From an uncultured Oscillospiraceae bacterium (lineage in GTDB: Bacteria; Bacillota; Clostridia; Oscillospirales; Oscillospiraceae): a stretch of 64,000 bases of DNA. The notes beneath the pieces are model-generated. The model worked only from the letters and a program-made list of their open reading frames with translations. It was not told the DNA's origin and ran no database searches. Below are positions 17,156 through 27,500 of the stretch, one piece after another; positions within the stretch are counted from its first letter, which is position 1, and every line of letters starts with the position of its first letter. Both the position numbers and the translations under genes were made by a program. The stretch lies in NCBI GenBank assembly GCA_944386985.1, contig CALXDD010000001.1, positions 62,001-126,000 of the forward strand. The letters run 5' to 3'.

Positions 17156-18592
17156 ATGCCAGACCTGTTGGGAGCGGCCAATCGCGTTCCAGGTTACGAC
17201 AGTTCCAATAACAATCGGGCCGTGTCCGTTGCGCCGAAGCCGGGGGACCCCCAGATCCAGAATGTTCCGGACCCGTCCCGGGTGGGCCGGCCGGACGCCA
17301 GGACCGACCAGCAGGCGGCTGATGACGCTCTGCAGTCCAATGTGCTGCGCTACGACTCCAACCTGCAGACCTTTCTGCAGCGGCTGCGGGAGGCGCCGGA
17401 TCTGGCGGAGGCGCTGGGAAAGTCTCTGGTGCTGATGAAGGGCGTGATTTCCACGCCCGGTCTCCAGCAGGGTATCGCCCAGGAGATCGGTCAGCTTCTG
17501 GAGATGCTCCGGATGGACGCCAAGGAGTTTCAAACCTTCTTTATGGAACAAATTCAGGGGGGCAACCGGTTTTCCGGCCCTCTGTTTTCTCTGCTGCGCC
17601 AAGTCTATGATGCGCTGCCCGGCGAGCATGCCCGGCAGGCCATTTTGGAGTTTGCCCGGCGCTACAGCGATTTTTCCTCCACAGCCCACATCAGCAAGAC
17701 CATGCTGACCCTTCTGCATCAGATGTCCGACTATCTGCCCAAGAGCTGGCAGGGGAAGCTGGGGGAGCTGACGGCCCAGCTGGAAAACGGCCTGGCCGCC
17801 GGAACCCGGGCGGAGAATCTGCAGCTGCTGCAGGGACAGATTATCCCCTATCTGGGCGCCTATATTGAGCGGACCCATGATCTGGGCCCCCTGCGGAATC
17901 TGCTCAATCTGCTGATTTTGAATGTGACCCGCTACGAGAACGGGTCGGAGAAGCAGATGCTCCAGGCCTTCCGGCAGATGGAGGGCTACAGCGAGATGCT
18001 GGGCGGGCTGAACAAGCTGGATGACGCGGCTATTTTGAAGCTGCTGAAGGAAAACGATTTCACCCGCGCCGCCGGCAGCCGCTTTACCGAGATGTTCTCC
18101 TCCGCGGCGGCCCAGGCCCTGCGGGGGACCTACGGCCCCGATGTGCGGGACGCCTTTGCGGAGATCGTCCGCTCCCTGCTGCTGCAGGAGAGCGTCTATA
18201 TGCCCCTCAACCACATGCTCATCCCCATGGAGTGGAAGGGGAAGATGATGTATTCCGAGCTCTGGGTGGACCCGGACGCGGAGGAGGAGGGCGGCGGTGG
18301 CCGCCGCGGCGGCGGCAAGGTGCAGTTTTTGTTCAAGCTGGACCTGGAGTCTCTGGGCTTTCTGGAGATCTCTTTGGCCGCCCGGCAGGAGCAGGTGGAA
18401 ATGCGCATCTACGGCCCTGACACAATCAGCGCCAACAGCAGCCTGATCGCCTTGGATATGCGGGAGATTCTGGCCGGCCATGGCCTTACCGGAAAGGATG
18501 TGCGGGTGGCGAAACTGGAGAAGCCTCTGACGCTGACGGAGGTCTTTCCAAATCTGTTTGAGGGAAAGAGGGGCGTCAATGTCAAAGTCTGA
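17156..18592 (+). CDS. YlqG-like protein, possible FliK-like flagellar accessory
   Basis: This protein of about 478 residues is mostly helical. Its C-terminal ~120 residues (GKMMYSELWVDP ... VQFLFKLDLESLGFLEISL ... VEMRIYGPD) resemble the FliK-type hook-length-control C-terminal fold, which measures or switches export. A Gly/Arg-rich run lies just before this (bases 18286-18318). It precedes an FlhB-tail-like gene, the same order as ylqG-ylqH in Bacillus. GAGGTGG lies 6 bases before the ATG. Function is inferred from neighbours. The N-terminal part is not recognised. Confidence 0.55.
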   Translation: MPDLLGAANRVPGYDSSNNNRAVSVAPKPGDPQIQNVPDPSRVGRPDARTDQQAADDALQSNVLRYDSNLQTFLQRLREAPDLAEALGKSLVLMKGVISTPGLQQGIAQEIGQLLEMLRMDAKEFQTFFMEQIQGGNRFSGPLFSLLRQVYDALPGEHARQAILEFARRYSDFSSTAHISKTMLTLLHQMSDYLPKSWQGKLGELTAQLENGLAAGTRAENLQLLQGQIIPYLGAYIERTHDLGPLRNLLNLLILNVTRYENGSEKQMLQAFRQMEGYSEMLGGLNKLDDAAILKLLKENDFTRAAGSRFTEMFSSAAAQALRGTYGPDVRDAFAEIVRSLLLQESVYMPLNHMLIPMEWKGKMMYSELWVDPDAEEEGGGGRRGGGKVQFLFKLDLESLGFLEISLAARQEQVEMRIYGPDTISANSSLIALDMREILAGHGLTGKDVRVAKLEKPLTLTEVFPNLFEGKRGVNVKV

Positions 18593-18932
18593 GGGAAAAA
18601 GCGCCGCGCCGGCCAAGCGGGCGGCGGCACTGCAGTACCGGCCCGGAGACGGTGCGCCGGTGATCGTGGCCTCCGGGATGGGCCACCTGGCGGAGAAGAT
18701 TGTGGAGGTGGCCGGAGACAACGGCGTCCCTGTTTATGAGGACAGCTCTCTGGCCACGGTTTTGTCCCAGATGGAGCTGGGCCGGGAGATCCCGGAGGAG
18801 CTGTATCAGGCGGTGGTGGAGATCTATCTCTATTTTTTGGAGTTTGATCCCAGCGATCCGGAAAAGTTCCGCCGGAACCGGCAGGCACAGCAAAGCGGCA
18901 CGGCAAAGGGAGGCGGCGCAGATGGAGTATAA
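18579..18932 (+). CDS. FlhX/YlqH-like FlhB C-terminal domain protein
   Basis: This protein of about 117 residues aligns with the cytoplasmic tail of FlhB: AAALQYRPGDGAPVIVASG matches FlhB 'ALRYKPETDSAPVVLAKG', and ELGREIPEELYQAVVEIYLYF matches 'EVGQEIPPQLYNAVAEVLVYLF'. The NPTH self-cleavage site and the membrane domain are absent. Such stand-alone tails (FlhX, YlqH) can replace the cleaved FlhB C-terminal fragment in the flagellar export switch. The ATG overlaps the upstream stop by 14 bases behind GAGGGG. A full FlhB is encoded later at 45443-46507. Confidence 0.85.
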   Translation: MSKSEGKSAAPAKRAAALQYRPGDGAPVIVASGMGHLAEKIVEVAGDNGVPVYEDSSLATVLSQMELGREIPEELYQAVVEIYLYFLEFDPSDPEKFRRNRQAQQSGTAKGGGADGV

Positions 18933-19500
18933 ATACCTGATTCTTGACAGCAGGGGAAACGCAGTGGCCCGGGGCGTCTCGGATCATCCGCCCGTGGGAT
19001 CGCCCTGGCGGCTCAAGATCGACGATGGGGATATTGAGCGGGTGATGCGCCACACCTATGTCAATCTGGTGGGCAACTCCGATCAGGCGCCGGCCATGGA
19101 GGGCAAAATTATCCGGCAGCAGGGCAACTGGGTCTACCTGGAGCCGGTGCGGCAGCTGGATGAATCCGTGCGGCAGAATCTGCGGATGCCGGTGCGGTTT
19201 ACCAGCTTTCTCTATCCTGTTTCCGGCCAATGGAAGGGCAGGGCGCAGATTGTCAGCAGAGATCTCAGCTGCGGCGGCCTGGCCTTTGACTGCCCCTTGC
19301 AGCTGGAGGTGGGAGAGGTGGTTCAGGTGGTGATCCCGGTTACCTCTCAGCCGCTGCTGCTGACCTTGTCCATTCTGCGGGCCGGCCCTCCCACGGAGGA
19401 GAGGATCTTCTATGCCGGACGCTTTATGGATCTGGTGCGGGAGGAGGAGAGTATGGTCCGGGAGGCCGTATTCAACCTGCAGCTTCAGAAAAACTCATAG
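18922..19500 (+). CDS. PilZ-domain c-di-GMP receptor protein
   Basis: This protein of about 192 residues has an N-terminal beta-rich domain (residues ~1-90) followed by a PilZ domain. Both c-di-GMP-binding motifs are intact: RxxxR in RQNLRMPVRF, and DxSxxG in SRDLSCGGLAF. This two-domain layout is like the YcgR/DgrA flagellar brake family. In that family c-di-GMP binding slows or stops the motor. It overlaps the FlhX-like gene by 11 bases, so the three genes form one unit. The braking role is inference from family and context. Confidence 0.85.
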   Translation: MEYKYLILDSRGNAVARGVSDHPPVGSPWRLKIDDGDIERVMRHTYVNLVGNSDQAPAMEGKIIRQQGNWVYLEPVRQLDESVRQNLRMPVRFTSFLYPVSGQWKGRAQIVSRDLSCGGLAFDCPLQLEVGEVVQVVIPVTSQPLLLTLSILRAGPPTEERIFYAGRFMDLVREEESMVREAVFNLQLQKNS

Positions 19501-19562
19501 ATATTTTGCGGAAAAGCGAAAAAGATAGAACCAAATCGCATGTAGAAAGGATGAGAAACCGG

Positions 19563-22500
19563 ATGAAACGATGGAGGATTCGCAGCGGCGGGCGGCGCTG
19601 TCTCGCGGCGGTCATGGCCCTGCTTCTCAGCTTGTCCCTGATCCCGCTCAGCCCCACTGCTGCGGCCGCGGCCTACTCCCAGCCCTACCTGGAAAAGCTG
19701 GTAGACTGGGGCGTGATGCAGGGCGACGCCAACGGCAATCTGAACGGGGACAAGAGTATTACCCGGGCGGAATTTGTGGCCATGATCAACCGGGCCTTCG
19801 GCTTTACCAAGACCGGGACCACCCCATTCCGGGATGTGCCGGCCTCCGCCTGGTACGCCGAGGATGTGGGCATCTCCTACAACGTGGCCTATATCAACGG
19901 TACCAGCGCCAACACCTTCTCCCCCAATAACAGCGTCACCCGGGAGCAGGCGGCGGTGATCCTCGCCCGCATCATGATGATGCAGGAGGAGGTAGGAGAG
20001 AACATCGATTTCACCGACAGCCGTGACATGGCTAACTGGAGCCGGGGACTGATCGGCGCGGCGGCCAGCTACAACCTCCTCACCGGCTATCCCGACGGCA
20101 GCTTCCGGCCCGGCAACGCCATCACCCGGGGCGACGCTGCGGTCCTCCTTGTCAAAGCCATCGGCAATCCCATCCAGGAGGCCGGGGATTACAGCCTCGG
20201 CAATACCTGGGGCAATGTGACCATCACCACCTCCGGCGTCACGCTGCGGGATACGGTGATCGGCGGCAATCTCTACATATCTGAGGGCGTGGACCTGGGC
20301 CATGTGACTCTGGAAAACGTGACGGTACTGGGTGAGATTGTGGTCAGCGGCGGCGGCGTCAGCGAGGGCGGCGACGACAGTATTGTCCTGCGCAACGTGG
20401 ACGCCTCGAAGATGGTGGTGGATAACCTGAACGGCCAGCAGGTGTCTCTCCGGGTGGAGGGCGCCGGGAAGATCGCCGAGACCGACGTCCGCACCAACGC
20501 CTATCTCGCTGACAATACCTCCGATGGATATGGCCTGGCCAAGATTGTTTTGGAGGGGGATGCGGATGAGGAGCTGAAGCTGACCCTGGCCGGCAATATC
20601 AAGGAAGTGGTCAACACCGCGCCCGACTCCACCCTGAACCTGGCCCGCGGCACGGCCCAGACCATCACCGTGGATGAAAAGGCCACGGACTCCACCTTGA
20701 ACATCGCTTCCGGGGCCATGGTGGGCACGGTGAACCTGGATGCGGGCACCAGCGTCACCGGCACCGGCGACATCGGCAAGCTGAACGTCAACGCTCCGGG
20801 CAGCAAGGTGGAGATGCTGCCGGACGAGATCACCATCCGTCCCGGCATCACCGCCAACATTGACGGTGAGAACATGGACAGCCAGGCGGCTGCGGAGTCC
20901 TCCGCCGATCCCCGGCTCAGCGCCGGTTATCCCAGGATTTCCGACCTGGCGCCCACCAGCGCCACCGCCCAGTTCGCGGCCAACAAAAAGGGCACGGTGT
21001 ATTGGGCGGTCACCGCCATCACCGACGGCTCTGTGGCGGCGGAGGATCTTATCAATCCCTCCACCTATGCGCCCACTGTGGTCAAGCGGGGCAGCGTCAG
21101 CATCAGCGGCTCCACCCAGCCCCAGTCTACCAACATTTCCGGACTGACCTCCGGCGGCTCCTACTACCTCTCCGCAGTGTTTGTGGACGCCAGAGAGCAG
21201 CGCAGCCCTCTGAAGGTCATTTCCTTCAGCACTCCTGACAACACCAAGCCGGACTTCGCCTCCGGTTATCCCTACATGTCCAAGATCACCAGCGACGCAG
21301 GCTGGGTGACCGTCATGACCACCAAGACCTGCCGGCTGTACTGGGCGGTGCTGGAGAAGGGAGCGGCGGCCCCCACCGCCAACGACTTCAAGGCCAACGC
21401 CATCACCGGCAACCTGGGCTTTGGGATCAAGGACATGACCAAGAATACCAGCGACACCTTCCAGGTGAACACCCAGCCTCTGGAGGAGCTGGAGAGCTAT
21501 GACCTGTATCTGTGGCTCACCGACGTGGACGGCGGTCAGAGCTCCGCGGTGAAGAAGCTCAGCTTCACCACCGTGGACGGCACGCCCCCGGTGTTCAACA
21601 CCAAGCCCACCGTCAACAAGGTAGACAAGACCTCCGTGGGCCTCTACGCCAACCTCAACGAGAACGGCACGCTCTACTGGGTGGTGGTGGAGCACGGAAC
21701 CATATATCCCAAACCCATTCAGGGCCAGGGCGAGGTGGATCTGAGCAGCCCGGAGGCCAAGCTGCAGGTGGCGTCCGGCATGAGCGCCCTGAAGAGCGGT
21801 AAAGTGAACATGACGGAGAACAAGGACGTCAGCTTTAACGTCAGCGGCCTCAGCGCGGAAAAGAGCTACGATCTGTACTATGTGGCCCAGGACAAGGCGG
21901 GCAACTACACCGATTCGGTGGGGATGATCGAGATCCATACCCTGGACAGCAGCGCGCCTACGGTGACCCAGGAGTTCAGTAAGTACAACGGCACCGACAC
22001 TACCCATCCCCTCTCCAACAGCGACGTGACGCTGGTGTTCAGCGAGCCGGTGCAGACTACGGACACCTATACGTCTCTGGCGGATCTGGATGCGGCAGTG
22101 GACGCTGCCGTGGGAACCGCGGGAGAGGATGCCGCCCGGGATAAGATGGCGGCTGCCCTCAGCAGGGCGATCTATCTCTATCAGGTGCCTACCAACGGCC
22201 AACCGGTACAGGTGAAGGGGTACGATCCCAACGAGGATGGGAAGAAGGAAGAGGCGGACTGGACCATTGACTACCGCTACGCCGTGGTGGACACCAAGGA
22301 GGGTACGATGCGGGTTACCTTCCCTTACGGCACCGGCATCAACCTGGAAAGCGGCGCTACTTATTATTTTGAGATTCAGGCGGATACCATTGCCGACACC
22401 TCTACCGCCGTCAACGTGATGGGGCAGACCAGGCTGGATCGGTTTACCACGGTGTTTGCCGTAGTCAACATTTCCACAGTCAATACCTCTACGATCACAG

Positions 22501-24482
22501 TTGGTGATGAAGACGATGATCCTAAAACTGTGAACGCGGTGTGGAAGCTTGACCCGGTGTCTACGGATCGGACCGAGGATTCTGTTGACTGGGATATGCT
22601 GATCTGGTCGGATACGAACATCAGCTTTAATCTCTATGGTAAAAAAGACGGCGGTGAATGGGAGCTGCTGAATGAGCAGGGTGAGATTGTTATTACAATT
22701 TCTTCTGCCACACAAGGATATGTGGGCGTCAGTTACACCAAAGATTTCCTGAAGGTTGGGGAAACCATGGTGGACTTTGATCAGCTGAATGAGTTGAGCA
22801 AAGGCTGTACCCAGTTTGCCATGGAATTTACCTCTGTCAACGGATTGACGGATTCCAAGGCATGGAATGGCCGGGTGAATATCCGGGTCAACGTAGTGGC
22901 GGGAAACAGCGGCGATTTGCGCCTGCTGGCCTCTCCCGTCAATGAGCAGAACTGGCAGGAAAACGTGGTCAACGGTGATGTTACCGACATTGGACAACCG
23001 GAAAACTTTACCATCAAGGTGGCGTTCAGCGATCAGAGCATTCCTGAGTTTACCAGCGGATATCCCAAATTCAACGAGGGCGCTTCTGATGTGACCATGG
23101 ACCTGCTGCTCAACCGCTCAGGCACCATCTATTATGTGATTGCTCCGATTGGTTCGATCCTGACGGTGGACAGTAAGGACCAATATTATAATCATGAAAG
23201 TGAAGCCAACTATCAGAACTATCAGTCTCTTCCTGAGGAAGGAAATCCTTCGTATACCATGCCGGAATTCAAGCAGCCTCAGGTTATGAGTATTCTGAAC
23301 CCGGAGAGTAATTATAATCAGAACCCTGCGATCAAATATGGAAACATTTCCTGCCAATCCAGCGTGGTGCAGCGGGTTGTGGAGGGCCTGACGCCGGAGA
23401 CCGATTACATTGTTTATTTTGTGATTCAGAACACTGCCCAAGAATATTCAAAGTCGGTCCAGTGCTATCGTTTCACCACCACCGATGTTGCAACGCCCTA
23501 CATTACCTTGAACAATCAAAGCCCCAATGTTCAGTTCAAAACTTCGGAAAATTCTGAATTGCAGTATGTGCTCGTAGCAACCACGGCGATTCCCAGTTTC
23601 CTGAAAGTCAAGTTTGCATCTTTGGATTATATGACTAAGAAGAGCCTGGCGAAGTTCCAGACTTCAAAACTGGATCAGGACATGACGATTCTGGGTGCAT
23701 TGATGACGACGATTCCGCAAGGAAGCGGTAATGAGGGACCGTCGGTATTTGACGAGTATGCCAATGAGACCATCCGGGATCGTGTGGGCAAATTGATTCG
23801 TCAGAATCAGTCCTCCGATCCTATGTCAACGGTGGCTGCGGGAACGATGAACCTGAATAAGGGCGTTTCGCAGGTAGAACAATTTGAGCAGTATATGAAC
23901 AGCAATACCATGTATTACTGTTTGGCAGTAGCCCGCAATAAGGACGGGGTGGAGGATGGATTTAAAGCCATCGGCGGGGTCAATATCCCTGATAATACGC
24001 CCCCTGTCCTGACGGTCAGCGGAGGAAAAGCCAGCCCAACCGCTACAGGTTGGACGGGAACTGTCACACTCTCCTTTAGTGAGAATCTTTATTGGTTAAG
24101 TGAAGACAAGCAGACATTAAAGGAGGTCTGGACTACGAAGCCAACGAATGCCACGCAAGCGGGCAGAGCGATCTATATTTTAGACGAAGCGGTTGGTATA
24201 GGCGGCAGCGCAGCAGGCAAATTGGAATTAACAAGCGGCGCGCTGAATACGCCGAGCGGCACGTTCACGTTTAAATATAGCAATGTTGTAGAGGGAGATA
24301 CGCTCGTATTCTTTACAACTGGTTATGCCAGCGACGCAAACATGAACGGACGGGGTATGGATCAGCAGATTAAAACGATCTTGACCTATCAAACAGAAGA
24401 AAGCGGTGTGGGTCAATTCCTGACGAATGGACGGTTTGTCATTACCCAGGGAGCGATTAATGGCGACTCGCCGACCGCTTAA
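19563..24482 (+). CDS. Large secreted S-layer homology protein with Fn3-like repeats
   Basis: This protein of about 1639 residues starts with a signal peptide (basic MKRWRIRSGGRR, then a hydrophobic run, cut near AAAAA-YS). Three SLH domains follow (about residues 38-210; ITRAEF, VTREQA and ITRGDA motifs), anchoring it to the cell wall. A beta-helix-like section precedes about four ~140-residue repeats with a 'F-SGYP ... GT(V/L/I)YW(A/V)V' start and a 'Y-LY-V-D--G' end, each closing in a Fn3-like 'F(S/T)T-D---P'. The final third (from about base 22450) is visibly more AT-rich and less repetitive. It probably forms a surface structure. The ATG 19563 follows AAAGGATGAG. It sits between motility genes without clear functional tie. 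Confidence 0.85.
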   Translation: MKRWRIRSGGRRCLAAVMALLLSLSLIPLSPTAAAAAYSQPYLEKLVDWGVMQGDANGNLNGDKSITRAEFVAMINRAFGFTKTGTTPFRDVPASAWYAEDVGISYNVAYINGTSANTFSPNNSVTREQAAVILARIMMMQEEVGENIDFTDSRDMANWSRGLIGAAASYNLLTGYPDGSFRPGNAITRGDAAVLLVKAIGNPIQEAGDYSLGNTWGNVTITTSGVTLRDTVIGGNLYISEGVDLGHVTLENVTVLGEIVVSGGGVSEGGDDSIVLRNVDASKMVVDNLNGQQVSLRVEGAGKIAETDVRTNAYLADNTSDGYGLAKIVLEGDADEELKLTLAGNIKEVVNTAPDSTLNLARGTAQTITVDEKATDSTLNIASGAMVGTVNLDAGTSVTGTGDIGKLNVNAPGSKVEMLPDEITIRPGITANIDGENMDSQAAAESSADPRLSAGYPRISDLAPTSATAQFAANKKGTVYWAVTAITDGSVAAEDLINPSTYAPTVVKRGSVSISGSTQPQSTNISGLTSGGSYYLSAVFVDAREQRSPLKVISFSTPDNTKPDFASGYPYMSKITSDAGWVTVMTTKTCRLYWAVLEKGAAAPTANDFKANAITGNLGFGIKDMTKNTSDTFQVNTQPLEELESYDLYLWLTDVDGGQSSAVKKLSFTTVDGTPPVFNTKPTVNKVDKTSVGLYANLNENGTLYWVVVEHGTIYPKPIQGQGEVDLSSPEAKLQVASGMSALKSGKVNMTENKDVSFNVSGLSAEKSYDLYYVAQDKAGNYTDSVGMIEIHTLDSSAPTVTQEFSKYNGTDTTHPLSNSDVTLVFSEPVQTTDTYTSLADLDAAVDAAVGTAGEDAARDKMAAALSRAIYLYQVPTNGQPVQVKGYDPNEDGKKEEADWTIDYRYAVVDTKEGTMRVTFPYGTGINLESGATYYFEIQADTIADTSTAVNVMGQTRLDRFTTVFAVVNISTVNTSTITVGDEDDDPKTVNAVWKLDPVSTDRTEDSVDWDMLIWSDTNISFNLYGKKDGGEWELLNEQGEIVITISSATQGYVGVSYTKDFLKVGETMVDFDQLNELSKGCTQFAMEFTSVNGLTDSKAWNGRVNIRVNVVAGNSGDLRLLASPVNEQNWQENVVNGDVTDIGQPENFTIKVAFSDQSIPEFTSGYPKFNEGASDVTMDLLLNRSGTIYYVIAPIGSILTVDSKDQYYNHESEANYQNYQSLPEEGNPSYTMPEFKQPQVMSILNPESNYNQNPAIKYGNISCQSSVVQRVVEGLTPETDYIVYFVIQNTAQEYSKSVQCYRFTTTDVATPYITLNNQSPNVQFKTSENSELQYVLVATTAIPSFLKVKFASLDYMTKKSLAKFQTSKLDQDMTILGALMTTIPQGSGNEGPSVFDEYANETIRDRVGKLIRQNQSSDPMSTVAAGTMNLNKGVSQVEQFEQYMNSNTMYYCLAVARNKDGVEDGFKAIGGVNIPDNTPPVLTVSGGKASPTATGWTGTVTLSFSENLYWLSEDKQTLKEVWTTKPTNATQAGRAIYILDEAVGIGGSAAGKLELTSGALNTPSGTFTFKYSNVVEGDTLVFFTTGYASDANMNGRGMDQQIKTILTYQTEESGVGQFLTNGRFVITQGAINGDSPTA

Positions 24483-24500
24483 AACAAGTACATACCCCAA

Positions 24501-24528
24501 GGGGGCGGGCAGAACCTGCCCGCCCCCC
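24501..24528 (+). terminator. Hairpin after the first SLH gene
   Basis: GGGGGCGGGCAG and CTGCCCGCCCCC form a perfect 12-bp stem with an AAC loop. The following ATTCTATC is a weak T-tract, so termination may be partial. Confidence 0.7.
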
Positions 24529-24559
24529 ATTCTATCATCACCCAAAGGAGGAATTTGGG

Positions 24560-27500
24560 ATGAAACACAATATGCACAGCCGCCTTCTGGCTTTTCTGCT
24601 GACCCTTGCCATGCTGGTGGCAATGGCTCCGGCGGCACTGGCGGATGATCTCGCAGACGGGGGAGGGGAAGGGACGGATAACACCGAAGATACACAGCCC
24701 TCCCCTGTCACCTATACTTTGACCGGCGTTACGATTGCCCCCGGCAGTGTGGACCTGAAAGTAGGGGAACAGCAGCCCCTGACTGCGACGGTCACACTCA
24801 CAGGCTCTGACGGCAGTAAGACAACCTATAACAATACAGCAAACTTGCCTGAGGGCTGCACCCTTGCTGTGGAGTGGACGGTATCCAACGGCCGTTATGC
24901 CGAAGCGAAGGTGACTGCCGACGCCGCAAATTCGCTCTCCGCCACTTTGGAGGCTCTGGCAGTGGCGGATTCCTCACAAACAGATCCGCTGACGGTCCAG
25001 GTTTCCGTGACTTTGAATGGCAGCGCGGGCAGCGAAGCGCAAACCAGCGCCTGCGAGGTCCGGATCACCGCCGCGGAACCCGCCGGGATCAGCCTCTCCG
25101 ACACCACCATGGATCTGGCGCCCAATGCCACCGCACAGATTTATGCTATGGTCACCCCTGAAACAGCGGATCAGACTGTGGGCTGGACCAGCGCTAATCC
25201 CGGTATTGCTGCGGTGACGGCGGGGACTCCCAGCACCACGGCTACTGTCACCGCAGGCAGCAGCGCTGGTCAGACCACCATCACGGCTACGGCCAACAGC
25301 CTTCAGGCTACCTGCACCGTGCAGGTTCTGGGCATCGTGCTGAAGGGTGACGATCTCCCCAATCCCCTGCGGACAGGAAAGTATTACACCCTGGGCTATA
25401 CCATTTACGGAGACTCCCTGAAAGACAAGGGAGTTACCTGGAGCAGCAGTGACACGGACGTTGTCCAGATCAGCGGTGACGGCTATCTCTATGCCCGTTC
25501 TGCTGGTACCGCCACCATTACAGCAAAAATCAACGGCACCACCTACTCCGCTGCGATGGAGGTGAAGGTGGAGCGGGCTACCGCCGACGTAATCCGCGCC
25601 TCCGCCCAGGTGGGTTCTCCCCTGTCCTTCTCCTCCCTCATCTCCCAGCTGGATATCCAGAGCCGCAATGTGCTGGGCGGCGGCCTCAGTTACGTCAGCA
25701 GCCTCTCCGTGTCCCCCAGCCAGGGTACTCTCTACTATAGATATACCTCCGGCGACGACACCGGCGCCGGTGTGGCCACCGGAGAGACCTTCTATATCTA
25801 TCCCAGTACCAGCCAGATGTCCCTGTCGGAGGTCACCTTCGTGCCCAAATCTGACTTCAGCGGTACCGCGGTGATTCGCTACACCGGCTACTCCTCCTCC
25901 GGCTCTGATTCCTTCCAGGGGACGATCGAGGTGTCCGTGGCGGAGCAGCAGGACGTCAGTTACTCCACCGCCAACGGCACGGCGGTGCAGCTGAACGCCT
26001 ACGACTTTGGCGTGGTCTGCCGCAGCCGTACCGGCCGGGACCTCAGCTATGTCTCCTTCACCCTGCCTGACAGCGGCGTGGGTACCCTGTATTACAACTA
26101 TTATTCCCCGGAGAACCCCGGCGCTGCCGTGCGGTCCGACAGCCAGTACAAGTACAGCGGCTCCCCCTCCATCGGCGATGTGTACTTCGTGCCCGCCTCC
26201 GGGTTTGACGGCCGGGCCGTTGTCTACTACACCGCCTGGGATACCAACCGGCAGTCCTACCAGGGCCGCATGGTGATCCAGGTGGACGGCGGCACAGACA
26301 GCGGCACCGTCCGCTACTCGGTGGCCCAGGGGCAGCTGGTGACCTTTGACGATGATGATTTCAACACAGTATCCCGGAATCTTACCGGCTACACTCTGGA
26401 CTGTGTCCGCTTTACCCTGCCCTCCGCCTCCGAGGGGACGCTCTACTACAATTACACCAGCTCCGGCTCCTCGGAGCGGGTCAGCGCCTCCCGCAGCTAC
26501 TACCGCTCCACCTCCCCCTATCTGGACCGCGTCAGCTTCCTGGCCGCCGATGAGTATACCGGCACCGTGTCCATCCCCTTTACCGGCTGGACCACCAACG
26601 GAACCTCCTTTTCCGGCACCGTCGTCATCCGGGTGGGCAGCCGGGCGGACGCCATTCAGTACAAGGGCACCGCAGGGAAAGAGGTGGAGTTCCAGAGCGG
26701 GGACTTCAACGACGCCTGCCTCACGGCTACCGGCAGCAGCCTGCGGTATGTCCGCTTTACCAGTCTGCCCTCCTCCTCCAGAGGGACGCTCTATTACAAT
26801 TATACCAGCAGCGGCGGCTACAGCAGCAAGGTCAGCACCTCCCGCAACTACTACCGCTCCACCTCGCCCTATCTGGACAGTGTGAGCTTCGTGCCCAGCA
26901 CCTCCTTCTCCGGAACGGTATCCATTCCTTTTGCTGGCTGGAACATCGCCGGAGAGCGGTTTGACGGCACAGTGGAGGTGGTCGTGTCCGCTTCCACCGT
27001 CAGTTCCATTATCCTCTACACCACAGCCTACAGCCCGGTGACCTTTAATCCGACAGACTTCCGCAATGCCTGCGCCAATCTGGACATGGGGACCTTGTCG
27101 TCGGTGACCTTCACCACCACATATTTCTCCAGCGCGGGACACCTTTACAACTCTTATGACGGCTTCCGCGCCGCCAATACGGAGGTGCGCTCCGGCACCA
27201 AGTATTACCTCAATCAGTCCCCCAGACTGTCGGAGGTGACCTTCGTGCCGAAGGTGGGTTACCAGGGCTCGGTGTGGATCTCCTACACCGGAACCAACAC
27301 CGCCGGCAGGACCTATCAGGGACAGGTGCAGATCGTGGTGTCCCCCAAAAACTACTCCTCCTACTTCTCCGACCTGTCCTCCAGCTATACCTGGGCGGCG
27401 GCGTCGGTGGATTATCTCTATGAAAACGGGATCGTCACCGGTACCAGCGGCAATCTCTATTCCCCCGGCGCTTCCATCACCCGGGGCCAGTTTGTGACGA

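Noticed and set aside
19485..22997. Long minus-strand open frame opposite the first SLH gene
   Set aside because: Gly/Val/His-rich shadow of repeat-coding DNA; no ribosome site or family match, while the plus strand has signal peptide and SLH domains.
25580..27340. Regular repeats considered as a CRISPR array
   Set aside because: The repeats are ~330 bases long, diverged and in-frame coding, without short identical repeats or unique spacers.
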